Position numbers and translations under genes: made by a program. 64,000 nucleotides of DNA from Wujia chipingensis (GTDB lineage: Bacteria > Bacillota > Clostridia > Lachnospirales > Lachnospiraceae): the NCBI RefSeq assembly GCF_014337155.1, contig NZ_CP060632.1, forward strand, positions 2,735,001 through 2,799,000, given 5' to 3'. Below, one piece after another: positions 52,340 to 61,933 of the stretch. Numbering within the stretch: the stretch's first letter is position 1; the number at the start of each line of letters is the position of its first letter. The notes under the pieces were generated by a model. It ran no database searches and was not told where the DNA came from. It saw only the letters and a list, made by a program, of their open reading frames with translations.

Positions 52340-53992
52340 TTATTTCACATATTTCCGGTAGAACGTATCAAGTTCGAGCGGCTTATCGTAGTAGTAGCCC
52401 TGGATACATTCGACACCTGCGTTTCGTACGATGGAGAGTGCTTCCACTTTCTCGACACCTTCCGCACAGACAGCGATACCAACCTTCTTGCAGTATGTAA
52501 CGATGAATTCGATCAGCGCTTTGTCCTTCGGTTTCTCGGTGATACTCCGCGTCATCGTGTGGTCAAGCTTCACCATGTCGGCAGGAATGTCTTTGAGTAC
52601 GGTCAGCGATGCATAGCCGGTTCCGAAGTCGTCAAGCGCAATGCTGATACCCGCATCCTTGAATGTCTGCAGGACGTCCGATAGAAATGACGTTTGCTCC
52701 ACCCGGCAGCTCTCCGTCAGTTCCAGCATGACCGCATCATGCGGAAGCTGATAATGATCGAGCCGTTCCACAACATAACCTAAGAGCTCCGGATCTTTGA
52801 ACTGTACATAAGACACATTGATCTGCAGACGTTTCAGTGGCAAATGCCCGATCTGTTCCCGCCACCTGGCAAGCGTCTGTAATGATTGGTCGATCACCCA
52901 TTTTCCAACCCGGATGATCTCCTTGGAATTCTCCAGAATCGGAATAAAATCCATCGGTCCAATCACACCGAATTCCGGATGAATAAAGCGGAGTAATACT
53001 TCCGCTGCATCACAGACCTCGCTCTTCGTCTCCACGATCGGCTGCATTACAATACGGAAACCCTTACAGTCTTCCTCCACGCACTCCCGGATTGCCTCCT
53101 TCAGACGTGTCATATATTTCTTCTGTGCAAATAATTCCTTGCTGTAGAATACAACATCATCGGTATTCGTCAGCTTTGCATGATCAAGGGCGTAAAACAG
53201 GTTACTTTGAATCTGGTCTAAGAACTCCCCATCTTCAGGGAAGAACGCTGCCGCTGCCTTAAACCGCAGGTGTACCACCTGCCCGGACACGACCAGATTC
53301 CGCATAAAGCTGTCTACGAACTTCTTGTATTCTACAATACGCTCCACACCTGCATCCTGCATGACAATCGCAAAATTCGCTCCGTCCATCCGAAATACAT
53401 GACAGTTGTGGAGCACACCCTCACGCAGCTTCTCTCCGATCAAGGCGAGCACCTTATCACCATAAGCATAGCTGTATTCTGCATTGATCCGCTTGAAGTT
53501 CTCCAGCCCGATCATGAGAATTCCACCCCGCGCGCGGTCATCCAGCAGACGGTTTAACTCACTCCGGAACTGATGAACGGTCCACAGATTCGTGACTGCA
53601 TCGATCTTTGTCTGATATCCCATATTCGTGACAAGACCACCAAACCACTCTGCTTTTCCATCCGCATCGTAAGTCATGTATCCACGGCAATTGACCCACA
53701 CATATTCTCCCTGTGCGTTCTTGATACGGTACTCACAGTTGTGATACGGCGTTACGCCATGGAGAAGCTCCATAAGACTATCTGTATATGGTTCCACATC
53801 CTCCGGATGAATCCGGCTGATCCACTCCCGCGTGGAATCTCCGAATATCTCCCCCGGTAATCCGAAATATTCCACTGCCGATGCAGACCAGCGTATCATG
53901 TCTTCTTTTAAATTGCCATAAAATAAAAAAGTTTTGCCCGGTGCTTTGGATACCAGGTCAAAATAACGTGACTCGAATTCTGACTTGTCCAC
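52340..53992 (-). CDS. PAS-GGDEF-EAL protein, probable c-di-GMP phosphodiesterase
   Basis: 550 aa. PAS domain (about 20-125), GGDEF-type domain (about 130-290) with the catalytic signature degenerated to MDGANF, and EAL domain (about 300-550) with AAEVLLRF for the EAL motif, ELTES, LDDFGTGYASL, AEGVE, and QGYYYDKPL. The cyclase site is dead. Metal and substrate residues of the EAL domain look kept, so it likely degrades c-di-GMP. No membrane segment. Confidence 0.9.
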   Translation of the reverse strand: MDKSEFESRYFDLVSKAPGKTFLFYGNLKEDMIRWSASAVEYFGLPGEIFGDSTREWISRIHPEDVEPYTDSLMELLHGVTPYHNCEYRIKNAQGEYVWVNCRGYMTYDADGKAEWFGGLVTNMGYQTKIDAVTNLWTVHQFRSELNRLLDDRARGGILMIGLENFKRINAEYSYAYGDKVLALIGEKLREGVLHNCHVFRMDGANFAIVMQDAGVERIVEYKKFVDSFMRNLVVSGQVVHLRFKAAAAFFPEDGEFLDQIQSNLFYALDHAKLTNTDDVVFYSKELFAQKKYMTRLKEAIRECVEEDCKGFRIVMQPIVETKSEVCDAAEVLLRFIHPEFGVIGPMDFIPILENSKEIIRVGKWVIDQSLQTLARWREQIGHLPLKRLQINVSYVQFKDPELLGYVVERLDHYQLPHDAVMLELTESCRVEQTSFLSDVLQTFKDAGISIALDDFGTGYASLTVLKDIPADMVKLDHTMTRSITEKPKDKALIEFIVTYCKKVGIAVCAEGVEKVEALSIVRNAGVECIQGYYYDKPLELDTFYRKYVK

Positions 53993-54072
53993 TCATACAC
54001 GCTCCTTCCCTCTTGCTTTTCATTCTCTTGTGTATGCATATCAGAATGTTTACATTTTTTGCATATCTTTTC

Positions 54073-54687
54073 TTATTTATTATATAGGATATTTTCCAAA
54101 TAGGCAATACATACTGCCAGAATATGAAAACAATCGTGCAAAACCGTTCCATTTCCCTCCGGTTCCTTCCGATACGAGCGGTACAAACTGTTGAAGCTTG
54201 TCCGGGAAAAGCATTTATCTACCGCATCCCGCATATTCGGCAGGACTGCAAGCATATCCCGCATATAAATATGCAACTGCTTTTCGTATCGGATATGCGC
54301 AAAAAATCCACTGGTATAGCGCATTGTGTGCGGATACGTGAAGCGGTCTGCCAGATAATGTGTCGCCTTTCCCATCTGGTAATAATCACGCACCGACAGT
54401 TTCTCCCGTTTCCGCAGCACGCGGTACACCCGGTTGACAAAAAAACGAGACCCTTCCGCTGTATGCCCACCGATCAGCATACGCCGATGGTCATTCAACG
54501 ACAAAGGTCCCGCATCTTTTTGTTGTCTATGCGCGCGCAGCAACTGAAAATATCCATGGATGTATGAACATTTGTTAACATCCGGCATGATATTTCCAAT
54601 TACAAATGCGTATTTTTTTACCGGTTCTTCTATCTCAAATACACGTGCAAGATAACGCCCTAAGGCAAGATGATCTTTGGTTTGCAT
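54073..54687 (-). CDS. Zinc-dependent phospholipase C-like protein
   Basis: 204 aa. His/Asp-rich pattern of the zinc PLC/S1-P1 fold: KDHLALGRYL start, GNIMPDVNK, IGGHTAEGSRFF, KATHYLADRFTYPH, and a late HIRYEKQLH. No signal peptide, unlike secreted PLC. In Lachnospiraceae this type is usually annotated zinc dependent phospholipase C (from memory). Lies 11 bp after the serine acetyltransferase. Confidence 0.72.
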   Translation of the reverse strand: MQTKDHLALGRYLARVFEIEEPVKKYAFVIGNIMPDVNKCSYIHGYFQLLRAHRQQKDAGPLSLNDHRRMLIGGHTAEGSRFFVNRVYRVLRKREKLSVRDYYQMGKATHYLADRFTYPHTMRYTSGFFAHIRYEKQLHIYMRDMLAVLPNMRDAVDKCFSRTSFNSLYRSYRKEPEGNGTVLHDCFHILAVCIAYLENILYNK

Positions 54688-54698
54688 AAATCGAATCC

Positions 54699-55595
54699 CT
54701 ACTTCTGTTCTTTTATTTCCAGCTCCGGCTGCATCGAAGCGACCTTCGTATTCGCCGGGATGGATGTCGTGACAAAAGAGTTTCCGGCTACAACAGAATT
54801 CTCACCGATCACAGTCTCGCCACCTAAGATAGTAGTATTCGCATAAATCACAACATTATTCTCGATCGTCGGATGACGCTTCACACCGGAAAGCAGCTGT
54901 CCCTTCCGTGTGGAGAGTGCTCCAAGCGTTACGCCCTGATAGATCTTCACATGATCGCCGATCGTCGTCGTCTCGCCGATGACGATTCCCGTACCATGAT
55001 CGATACAGAAATATTCGCCGATCGTCGCACCCGGATTAATGTCGATTCCGGTCAGTCCGTGTGCATATTCCGTCATGATACGCGGAATATAAGGTACATT
55101 TAACTCATACAGGACATGTGCATACCGATATACAAAAATCGTGAAAATCCCCGGATAGGAAAGGATGATATCCTGGTGGTCCTTCGCCGCCGGATCACCG
55201 TTAAACTCCGCATCCACATCCTTTAAGATCATCGCCTGAATGTCCGGGATCTTCGCGATAAATGTTGATGTATACTCCTCCGCTTTCGCACGGATCTCTG
55301 CATCGGCAAGCTCCTTGTTATCGAACTTTAACGCGACACGTACCTGCTTAAACAGCCGTTCATAGAGGATTGCCAGCGTGCTACCGGCGAAATTATCCTT
55401 TGACACATACGCCATATTTTCAGAGCCGAAAAATCCCGGAAATGTAACCGTACGCAGTCCTTCTATAATCGAAATGATCGCATCCCGGTCTGGCACGCAA
55501 TCGCCAAGTGACATATCAAAAATCTTCTGTGCTTCATAATTTCCCTTCAGGCGCGCGGTTGCCTCCTGAATCGTCTTATTTACAATTGTACCCAT
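54699..55595 (-). CDS. epsC: Serine O-acetyltransferase, EpsC type
   Basis: 298 aa from the ATG at 55595 (GGAGG before it). N-terminal helical region (1-about 170), then left-handed beta-helix hexapeptide repeats: DINPGATIGEYFCIDHGTG (catalytic His), VIGETTTIGDHVKIYQGVTLG, and VKRHPTIENNVVIYANTTILGG. It makes O-acetylserine for cysteine synthesis. Only the enzyme is here; no cysK lies alongside. Confidence 0.92.
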   Translation of the reverse strand: MGTIVNKTIQEATARLKGNYEAQKIFDMSLGDCVPDRDAIISIIEGLRTVTFPGFFGSENMAYVSKDNFAGSTLAILYERLFKQVRVALKFDNKELADAEIRAKAEEYTSTFIAKIPDIQAMILKDVDAEFNGDPAAKDHQDIILSYPGIFTIFVYRYAHVLYELNVPYIPRIMTEYAHGLTGIDINPGATIGEYFCIDHGTGIVIGETTTIGDHVKIYQGVTLGALSTRKGQLLSGVKRHPTIENNVVIYANTTILGGETVIGENSVVAGNSFVTTSIPANTKVASMQPELEIKEQK

Positions 55596-55811
55596 GACCT
55601 GCCTCCAATATCTATTCAAATCATAACCACCTCACACCCTCAGATGCATATGCCGGTCTGCATTTTATACCGGACACATATATTGCAATTCTGTTCATAC
55701 TATATTATGATATAGAAAAATTGCGCGGATGTGCAATGACTATTTATATTTTCAATATTTATACTATACTATTATAAAACAAAAAAGTCCAAGGAATTTT
55801 TCGGAGGAACT

Positions 55812-56903
55812 ATGAATAAGAAAGCATTGATCGCTATGAGCGGCGGTGTCGACAGCAGCGTGGCGGCCTTTCTGATGAAGGAGCAGGGCTACGAATGCAT
55901 CGGTGCCACCATGAAATTATATCAAAACGATGACATCGTCATCAACAAGGAACACACCTGCTGTTCCTTAGACGACGTGGAGGATGCCCGTGCTGTGGCA
56001 CATTCAATGGGCATGGATCACTACGTCATGAACTTCAAGGAACATTTCAGGGAACAGGTCATGGACAAGTTCGTGCATTGCTACGAATGTGGCATCACAC
56101 CGAATCCCTGCATCGACTGTAACCGCTATTTGAAATTCGAATATCTGTACCAACGGGCACAGGAGCTTGGAATGGATTACGTTGTCACCGGACATTATGC
56201 GCAGATTGTACAGGATGAAACAACCGGGCGCTATCTCTTGAAGAAAGCAGTCGACGCAAGCAAGGATCAGAGCTATGTGCTCTATTCCCTGACACAGGAT
56301 CAGCTTGCGCACACACAGTTTCCACTCGGCGGCATGCCGAAAAGCGAGACGCGTGCCATCGCGGAAGCACATGGTTTTGTCAATGCGAAAAAGCACGACA
56401 GTCAAGATATCTGCTTTGTGCCGGATGGAAATTATGCGAAGTTCATCGAACAGCATGCGTGCAAGACTTACCCGGAGGGCGATTTCGTTGATGTCCACGG
56501 CAATGTCTTAGGACGCCACAAAGGAATCATCCGCTACACGATCGGACAGCGCAAGGGACTTGGGCTGGCACTGAAAGAGCCGATGTATGTCATGGATGTC
56601 GACATCGAGAAAAATCAGGTTGTCCTCGGGCGAAACGAAGACCTCTTCTCGAAGCGCCTTGTCGCAAATGATGTGAATCTCATCTCAATCAGCCATATAG
56701 ATGCCCCGGCCCGTGTCACTGCGAAGGTCCGCTATCGTCACACGGAAGCTCCTGCAACTGTGAATCCGCTGCCGGACGGAAAGATCGAAGTCATCTTCGA
56801 CGAACCGCAGCGTGCGATCACGAAAGGACAGGCCGTTGTTTTATATGATAGTGATATTGTAGTCGGCGGCGGCACGATCTGTGAGACAGAAAAACTATAT
56901 TAA
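55812..56903 (+). CDS. mnmA: tRNA-specific 2-thiouridylase
   Basis: 363 aa, full length. PP-loop SGGVDSSVAAFL (10-21), catalytic Cys in NPCIDCNRYLKF (about 100), second Cys in DSQDICFVPDG (about 200), and GIIRYTIGQRKGLG. It thiolates U34 of Lys, Glu and Gln tRNAs. CGGAGG precedes the ATG. A single-gene unit ended by a strong terminator. Confidence 0.95.
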   Translation: MNKKALIAMSGGVDSSVAAFLMKEQGYECIGATMKLYQNDDIVINKEHTCCSLDDVEDARAVAHSMGMDHYVMNFKEHFREQVMDKFVHCYECGITPNPCIDCNRYLKFEYLYQRAQELGMDYVVTGHYAQIVQDETTGRYLLKKAVDASKDQSYVLYSLTQDQLAHTQFPLGGMPKSETRAIAEAHGFVNAKKHDSQDICFVPDGNYAKFIEQHACKTYPEGDFVDVHGNVLGRHKGIIRYTIGQRKGLGLALKEPMYVMDVDIEKNQVVLGRNEDLFSKRLVANDVNLISISHIDAPARVTAKVRYRHTEAPATVNPLPDGKIEVIFDEPQRAITKGQAVVLYDSDIVVGGGTICETEKLY

Positions 56904-56918
56904 ACTATTTTCTGCATA

Positions 56919-56977
56919 AAAAGAACTCGTAACAATCACATGCACACGCAAGCATGTTTGTTTACGAGTTCTTTTCT
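56919..56977. terminator. Bidirectional terminator between mnmA and the TPR gene
   Basis: AAGAACTCGTAA (56921-56932) and TTACGAGTTCTT (56962-56973) with an inner CATGC/GCATG stem; A-run before and T-run after, so it works on both strands. Confidence 0.9.
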
Positions 56978-57009
56978 ATTTCATTATACTTGATAGTCCT
57001 ATATTGGAA

Positions 57010-59712
57010 TTATAATTGACGTTCTGCGTCTTCAACTCCACCATATCCATACAGGCATGCCATATAATTCATGATGTCGTATGTCAGGTTGCCGCCTGCC
57101 TGTGCGATATCGGTCACAAATTTGCCAAACAGGATAAACGTCCGGTCTCCATAGGCAGCAATGTCTCTGCGCAGTGCCGATTCGATTGTCTCCTGTGCAT
57201 CATTTGTATAGATAAAACGTACATAACCTGCCATCTTCGGATAATTCTCGATGAATTTCTGCAGCCAGTCTAACTGGATCTGCACCAGATCCTCTTCGAT
57301 GCCAATCCGTTTCTCACTCCGCTCTACCTGCAAAGAATTTCCTGCCTTACAATCCTGCAGATAGCTTGCAAGCAGATCATTCGTCCAAGCCAGATACCGG
57401 CTCTTCCGCATGATGAAGAATGTATTCCAGTCGTCCGGATAGATGGTACTTCCAAACAACTTCCACTCCGCATCTATGATTGCCGCAATCGTTTCCTCGC
57501 GGTCAAATGGCGTTTCATTGCTCCATTCACGTGCCAGTCCCATCTCTTCTTCGAGGTCATATTTTGATTTTTCTGTTGTCTTTTCTTTTGCCGCCTGCTT
57601 CAAATCGTTTACATACTCGCGGTAGTTTGCTTCCATCTCGGCATCCTCCACGGCACCGAAATCACCGCGATCCACACGCTGTACCAGATCCTGCGCATAT
57701 ACATCAAGGAATGTATCTGTCCCTTTCACTACGCCCTGCATTTTAAGCTCCATCAACAGATATTCTGCAATATCCTCAAAGCAGGACACAATCTCGTCTT
57801 TATAATTCGTCTCATACGCGCTATACGTACGTCCTTCCCACGCAGCTGCCTGATTCGGAATCACTGCGATCCGGTCAAGGATCGGAGCCACGCTGTCAAT
57901 GAGCGACAGGCTCTGCATGCCTTTCCGCATCCATTTATAATAAGGTGCATACTTCTGATTCAGCAGATAAATGATCTCCATCGTGTACTGCATGCCCTTT
58001 GCCACGCAGAGATTCGCGGTCACATAATCCTGTCTTGCCATCATACGTGCATAATTCGTCTGCGCTGTCTGCGCAAATCCATGCAGTTTCTCTGCCAGAC
58101 GCATCATCCATACCTTTGTTGGATAATACTCAAGCAGACTCTCCCGTATCTTTGTAAATGCACCGGCATCATCGCGGAACACCATTCCATTGGTCGCCGC
58201 CGCCAGCTTCTCTTCTGAGATCTGCCGCCAGCTATCCGGGAGAATATAACCACCCTCTGCGGTTTTCTGTACCTTCACGCCAAGCAGATTCTCATAGAAC
58301 TCGCGCACAGAGGAAACACCTCTTCTATGTGACAGCACCTTGTTGACCGAGTTTGTCGGTGCTTCAATTCCATTTTCACGTAAGAATTCATCGCCAAAAT
58401 CAACCAGAAGCTGCTCATACGATTTCTGCAGCATACCTCCGATACTCCGGTAATCCTCCTCTGAAAGCCACAGACAGAATCCCAATGCAAAATCATGATC
58501 GCGCGAAATGGCATCGTCATAGCCAAAGCATTCCGAACCCTCTCCGACAAGTCCGACGGCAATCCGTGCCTCGTAATTCGGAAATTCCTCATGGATCATC
58601 TTCGCACCATGCAATTCATAAAAACGCTTGCAGATATGCAGCCAGTTATTCTCTGCATTTGGCTGAACCGTATCCTCCGATAATGTATCCACATAATCGG
58701 ACTGTCCCTGTGCCGCTTCCTTGGTCCCGATTTCCTGCGGCACTGTTTCCGCCTGCACTTCTCCCATATGCACAATATTCGTCAGATATTTTACAGAAGG
58801 ATTTGTTTTCATATCCGCAGTCAAAACTGCCGTCTGTTCTTCTTCCTCTTCCTTCTTCATTTCCTCGGCATAATATTTCGCCTGCTTATAACGCTCTTCG
58901 ATTTCCAGATATGCATTCGATTTTCCGACGTGCTTTTCCATTTCCTGCATCGCCTGCATATAATAATCCGCTCCCTGCACATACGCTTCACGCATGCAAA
59001 GTGCATCGCCCATCATCGCAAGTGCCGTACTGTAATGGAAATCGCGTTTTCCATCCCATTCAAAGATACGGAGCGCACGCTCCAGACATTGCAGTGCTTC
59101 CTCATACATGGTGGATGCCGTTGTGCCATCTACCCGCTGTCCATTTGCGCCCATGGCGGCACCGCCTGCGAGCTGCAGCAACACCTGTGCCAGATTGCAC
59201 CGGGTCGTTGCCTGCTCCATCCATGCATTCTGCTGTAGATCTACGACCGCAAGTGCCCGTCGGAATGTCTCTTCTGCCTTCTTCAGCTCGCCACTTCCCT
59301 GGTAGACAAACGCCCAGTTATTATAGAGTGTCGCGAACCGGTAATCTCCCGCAGAAAGCTTCTCCCGGTAAAGTACCTCCACACGTTCAAACAAATTCTG
59401 TGCTTTCATATAATAGCCAAAGGTACGATACGCATTTGCCACATTTAACAGGCTCGTTGCATATTCTACCGTGCCTTCCATGCCCATCTTTACGAGTATA
59501 TCTTCAATATCCGCACAATACCGAAGTCCCTTTGCATTCTGATTTGTATCCCTGCATAACCCCATCATTTCATTCAGCAGAGAAAGTGCCGATGCATAAT
59601 CCCGCTCATCCATCGCCACTTCAATATTGGTCGTCAGAAACTCCTCTATATCTTCCAGAGAATGTGTTCCAAACATATTGTCATAATCCATCAATACCTG
59701 ATTGATATCCAT
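57010..59712 (-). CDS. TPR - DUF4037 - DUF4125 protein
   Basis: 900 aa from the ATG at 59712 (GAGGAGG before it; the longer frame overlaps the PlsC gene). Residues about 20-290: tetratricopeptide repeats. About 350-630: DUF4037-like with GEGSECFGYDDAISRDHDFALG, which resembles a nucleotidyltransferase GS-x-DxD site. About 730-890: DUF4125 (IAAIIDAEWKLF, AWTNDLLASYL). Cytosolic. These domains occur separately in many gut Clostridia and Coriobacteria. A signalling or nucleotide-transfer role is inference. Confidence 0.8.
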   Translation of the reverse strand: MDINQVLMDYDNMFGTHSLEDIEEFLTTNIEVAMDERDYASALSLLNEMMGLCRDTNQNAKGLRYCADIEDILVKMGMEGTVEYATSLLNVANAYRTFGYYMKAQNLFERVEVLYREKLSAGDYRFATLYNNWAFVYQGSGELKKAEETFRRALAVVDLQQNAWMEQATTRCNLAQVLLQLAGGAAMGANGQRVDGTTASTMYEEALQCLERALRIFEWDGKRDFHYSTALAMMGDALCMREAYVQGADYYMQAMQEMEKHVGKSNAYLEIEERYKQAKYYAEEMKKEEEEEQTAVLTADMKTNPSVKYLTNIVHMGEVQAETVPQEIGTKEAAQGQSDYVDTLSEDTVQPNAENNWLHICKRFYELHGAKMIHEEFPNYEARIAVGLVGEGSECFGYDDAISRDHDFALGFCLWLSEEDYRSIGGMLQKSYEQLLVDFGDEFLRENGIEAPTNSVNKVLSHRRGVSSVREFYENLLGVKVQKTAEGGYILPDSWRQISEEKLAAATNGMVFRDDAGAFTKIRESLLEYYPTKVWMMRLAEKLHGFAQTAQTNYARMMARQDYVTANLCVAKGMQYTMEIIYLLNQKYAPYYKWMRKGMQSLSLIDSVAPILDRIAVIPNQAAAWEGRTYSAYETNYKDEIVSCFEDIAEYLLMELKMQGVVKGTDTFLDVYAQDLVQRVDRGDFGAVEDAEMEANYREYVNDLKQAAKEKTTEKSKYDLEEEMGLAREWSNETPFDREETIAAIIDAEWKLFGSTIYPDDWNTFFIMRKSRYLAWTNDLLASYLQDCKAGNSLQVERSEKRIGIEEDLVQIQLDWLQKFIENYPKMAGYVRFIYTNDAQETIESALRRDIAAYGDRTFILFGKFVTDIAQAGGNLTYDIMNYMACLYGYGGVEDAERQL

Positions 59713-59743
59713 CAGTCGTACCTCCTCTTTTCCCCGAATGTTC

Positions 59744-60460
59744 TTATGCACACGCTTTTTGCTGCATTGCATCCACAATGCGGTTTCGCACCAGCTTTGC
59801 AATCTGATCCGTTGTAATCCCCTCATACTCTTCCGGATAAATCGCTGGCAGGAAATGTACCTGTGTCTTTACACGCCGCAGAGAATTGATCTCAAATGGT
59901 TTATAGGAATCTACCAATAACACGGGAACAATCGGACAATTTGCACGCACTGCACATTTGAATGCCCCCGGCATGAATTCCTTGATCGCATTCCGGTTAT
60001 GAAAATACCCGCCCTCTGGAAATACAATGTACCGTCTGCCTTTTTTTACTTCTTTTGTCACTTTCCGGACCGCCTCTACCTGACTTTTGATATCTGTCTT
60101 ATCAATCCGGCAGCCGTCGATCAATGTAATAAACTGATCGACAATAATCATCTTCGAACGCTTCGCATCCATCATAACCGTACAAGGTTTCTTATGGGCG
60201 TCCATAATTCCAAGCGCATCGTATTTACCCTGATGATTGGCATATAACACATATCCGCCCTCCGCCGGCAGATTCTCCACGCCAGTCACACTCGTCCGAA
60301 TCCTGCCATTTCGTTTCATGACATGAATCACATGAAGTGCCACGCGATAACGGTCTGCCTCGGAATAGCGTTCCGTATTTTTCTCTATATAACTTCCCTT
60401 CGCCAGATAGTAAATAATATATGGCAAAGAGATAATAATCACATACCAGAATCGTAGCAT
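59744..60460 (-). CDS. 1-acyl-sn-glycerol-3-phosphate acyltransferase family (PlsC)
   Basis: 238 aa. N-terminal membrane helix (FWYVIIISLPYIIYYLA), NHxxxxD motif in YANHQGKYDALG, FPEGGYF, and VPVLLVDSY. CGGAGAG precedes the ATG. Paralogue of 44073-44807. Lies 31 bp upstream of the TPR-DUF4037-DUF4125 gene on the same strand. Confidence 0.9.
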   Translation of the reverse strand: MLRFWYVIIISLPYIIYYLAKGSYIEKNTERYSEADRYRVALHVIHVMKRNGRIRTSVTGVENLPAEGGYVLYANHQGKYDALGIMDAHKKPCTVMMDAKRSKMIIVDQFITLIDGCRIDKTDIKSQVEAVRKVTKEVKKGRRYIVFPEGGYFHNRNAIKEFMPGAFKCAVRANCPIVPVLLVDSYKPFEINSLRRVKTQVHFLPAIYPEEYEGITTDQIAKLVRNRIVDAMQQKACA

Positions 60461-60474
60461 TTTCTCTCTCCGTC

Positions 60475-60511
60475 AAAAAAATAAAAGGATCTTGTCAAAG
60501 ACCCTTTTATT
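60475..60511 (-). terminator. Terminator after the 209-aa unknown gene
   Basis: On the minus strand AATAAAAGGGTCTT pairs with the following AAGATCCTTTTATT (one mismatch) and is followed by TTTTTT. Confidence 0.85.
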
Positions 60512-60551
60512 GTAACACTGAATTGTTAGAAATAGCAAACCTTTTATGTAT

Positions 60552-61181
60552 TTATTCGCTTTGTTTTGACTTATAATATTCATCAAACAGCTTATTTGCC
60601 GCATCCAATGTCTTGTTGCTGATATCCGGCAGATCTTTGCCCCATGCAGCAGTTGCCTGTTTAAAGCCTTTTTCCATTGCTTTCTGCATTTCGCGCATCT
60701 TGTCCTCATCGTCACCGGCGAGAGCACTTGCAAAATCAAACAATCTCTGCGAGGTCTGCTTCACGCCCCAATATCCATCGTCGGAGATATCTTCCTGTGC
60801 CTGTGCTTTCGTTGCTGCATCCACAGTGAAATTTCCGTTTGCAAAGATCTTCCAGATGGAATCGTCTCCGTTTGCAATTCCATACATACCAGCCTGCTTA
60901 CCAAGCATCTGGGATACAAGATTTGTTAGACTGTTCTGTCTGCTTTCCTGATCCGCTTTGAGCTGCTTTACCAAAGCTGCGCGGTCTTCCTTGCTCATCT
61001 TGTTGATGGAATATGGTGCCTTGGCACTTTCCTGCGCGCTCTTCTCGTAAACCGCATCTTTCTCTGTCTCTGCAGAAGCCTTCTTCTCGGATGTCTCCGC
61101 AGCCTTTGCAGTTACACTATAATCAGAAACGGTTTCACTTGCAGCCTGCATACCTGCCATTGCATTTACTGTCATTCCCAT
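60552..61181 (-). CDS. Unknown Ala/Lys/Ser-rich protein
   Basis: 209 aa from the ATG at 61181 (GGAAGGAG before it). An Ala/Ser/Glu-rich disordered N-terminus (about 1-60) is followed by a helical domain (SKEDRAALVKQLKADQESRQ, then FDFASALAGDDEDKMREMQKAMEKGFKQA). No signal peptide or membrane segment. I have seen similar Lachnospiraceae proteins without assigned function. Single-gene unit with its own terminator. A weak hairpin (61230-61248) lies upstream. Confidence 0.7.
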   Translation of the reverse strand: MGMTVNAMAGMQAASETVSDYSVTAKAAETSEKKASAETEKDAVYEKSAQESAKAPYSINKMSKEDRAALVKQLKADQESRQNSLTNLVSQMLGKQAGMYGIANGDDSIWKIFANGNFTVDAATKAQAQEDISDDGYWGVKQTSQRLFDFASALAGDDEDKMREMQKAMEKGFKQATAAWGKDLPDISNKTLDAANKLFDEYYKSKQSE

Positions 61182-61303
61182 GTTCTTTTGCTCCTTCCTT
61201 AGAATCATACGCACTTCCTTGTGCTTTTGGAGATGGAACCCCCATCTCTGTTTATATTATCGGTCATTTACCATGGATTGTTAACAATCTGTCCGCGAAT
61301 TTA

Positions 61304-61933
61304 TTAATGAAATGGGCGAATCCGATAGGTAACGCCCAGTTCGTCACAGATTGCCTGACATTTTGCCTCTTCTTCTCTCGTGATCGTCGTCTCCACGGTA
61401 CTTAATACCACCTTCGGCACATACCTTTTCGCATCCTTTGCGAACTTCAGCATCGCCTCAAAGGAACCGTCCCCGAATTTACTCCGCACAATCTCCTGAT
61501 ACCGTTTGGCATCCGGTGTGTTCAGACTGATAGAGATTGTGTCGATCAGACCTGCAAACTTCGGTGTGATATCTTCGTTCCAGATCAGATCTCCAAGACC
61601 GTTTGTATTGATACGGATCGGCTTATCATAATGTGCTTTCAGATATTTTGCGATCTCAAGCAGTGCATCCAGCCGTTCCGTCGGCTCACCAAATCCACAG
61701 AATACAATTTCTTCATACGGCGTAACATCCGTTTTCTCAAACTCTGCAATCACTTCTTCCACACTCGGCTCATGTTCCAGCCACAAAGGCGCATCATTTA
61801 CCTCTGACACATGATCACGGGTCTGTCGTTCGCAGAACGTGCACGCACACGGACAACGATTTGTCAGATTCACATACAATCCGTTATGCACTTTATATAA
61901 TATCGTCATTGCTTTTCTTACTTCACTACTCAT
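61304..61933 (-). CDS. TatD-associated radical SAM protein
   Basis: 209 aa from the ATG at 61933 (AGGTGAG before it). YVNLTNRCPCACTFCER holds the CxxxCxxC-type 4Fe-4S site (CACTFC); also VFCGFGEPTERLD (GGE-like SAM loop), RINTNGLGDL and ISISLNTPDAKRY. Matches the short TatD-linked radical SAM family. It overlaps the end of yhaM by 8 bp. No tatD gene is visible in the window. The substrate is unknown. Confidence 0.85.
   Translation of the reverse strand: MSSEVRKAMTILYKVHNGLYVNLTNRCPCACTFCERQTRDHVSEVNDAPLWLEHEPSVEEVIAEFEKTDVTPYEEIVFCGFGEPTERLDALLEIAKYLKAHYDKPIRINTNGLGDLIWNEDITPKFAGLIDTISISLNTPDAKRYQEIVRSKFGDGSFEAMLKFAKDAKRYVPKVVLSTVETTITREEEAKCQAICDELGVTYRIRPFH

Noticed and set aside
58353..59705. 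Long plus-strand open frame (450 aa)
   Set aside because: Antisense shadow of the TPR-DUF4037-DUF4125 gene: Pro/His/Ser-rich, no RBS, no recognisable domain.
61230..61248. Hairpin GAGATGG/CCATCTC as a terminator
   Set aside because: Short stem without a T-tract, and 50 bases upstream of a start codon; meaning unclear.
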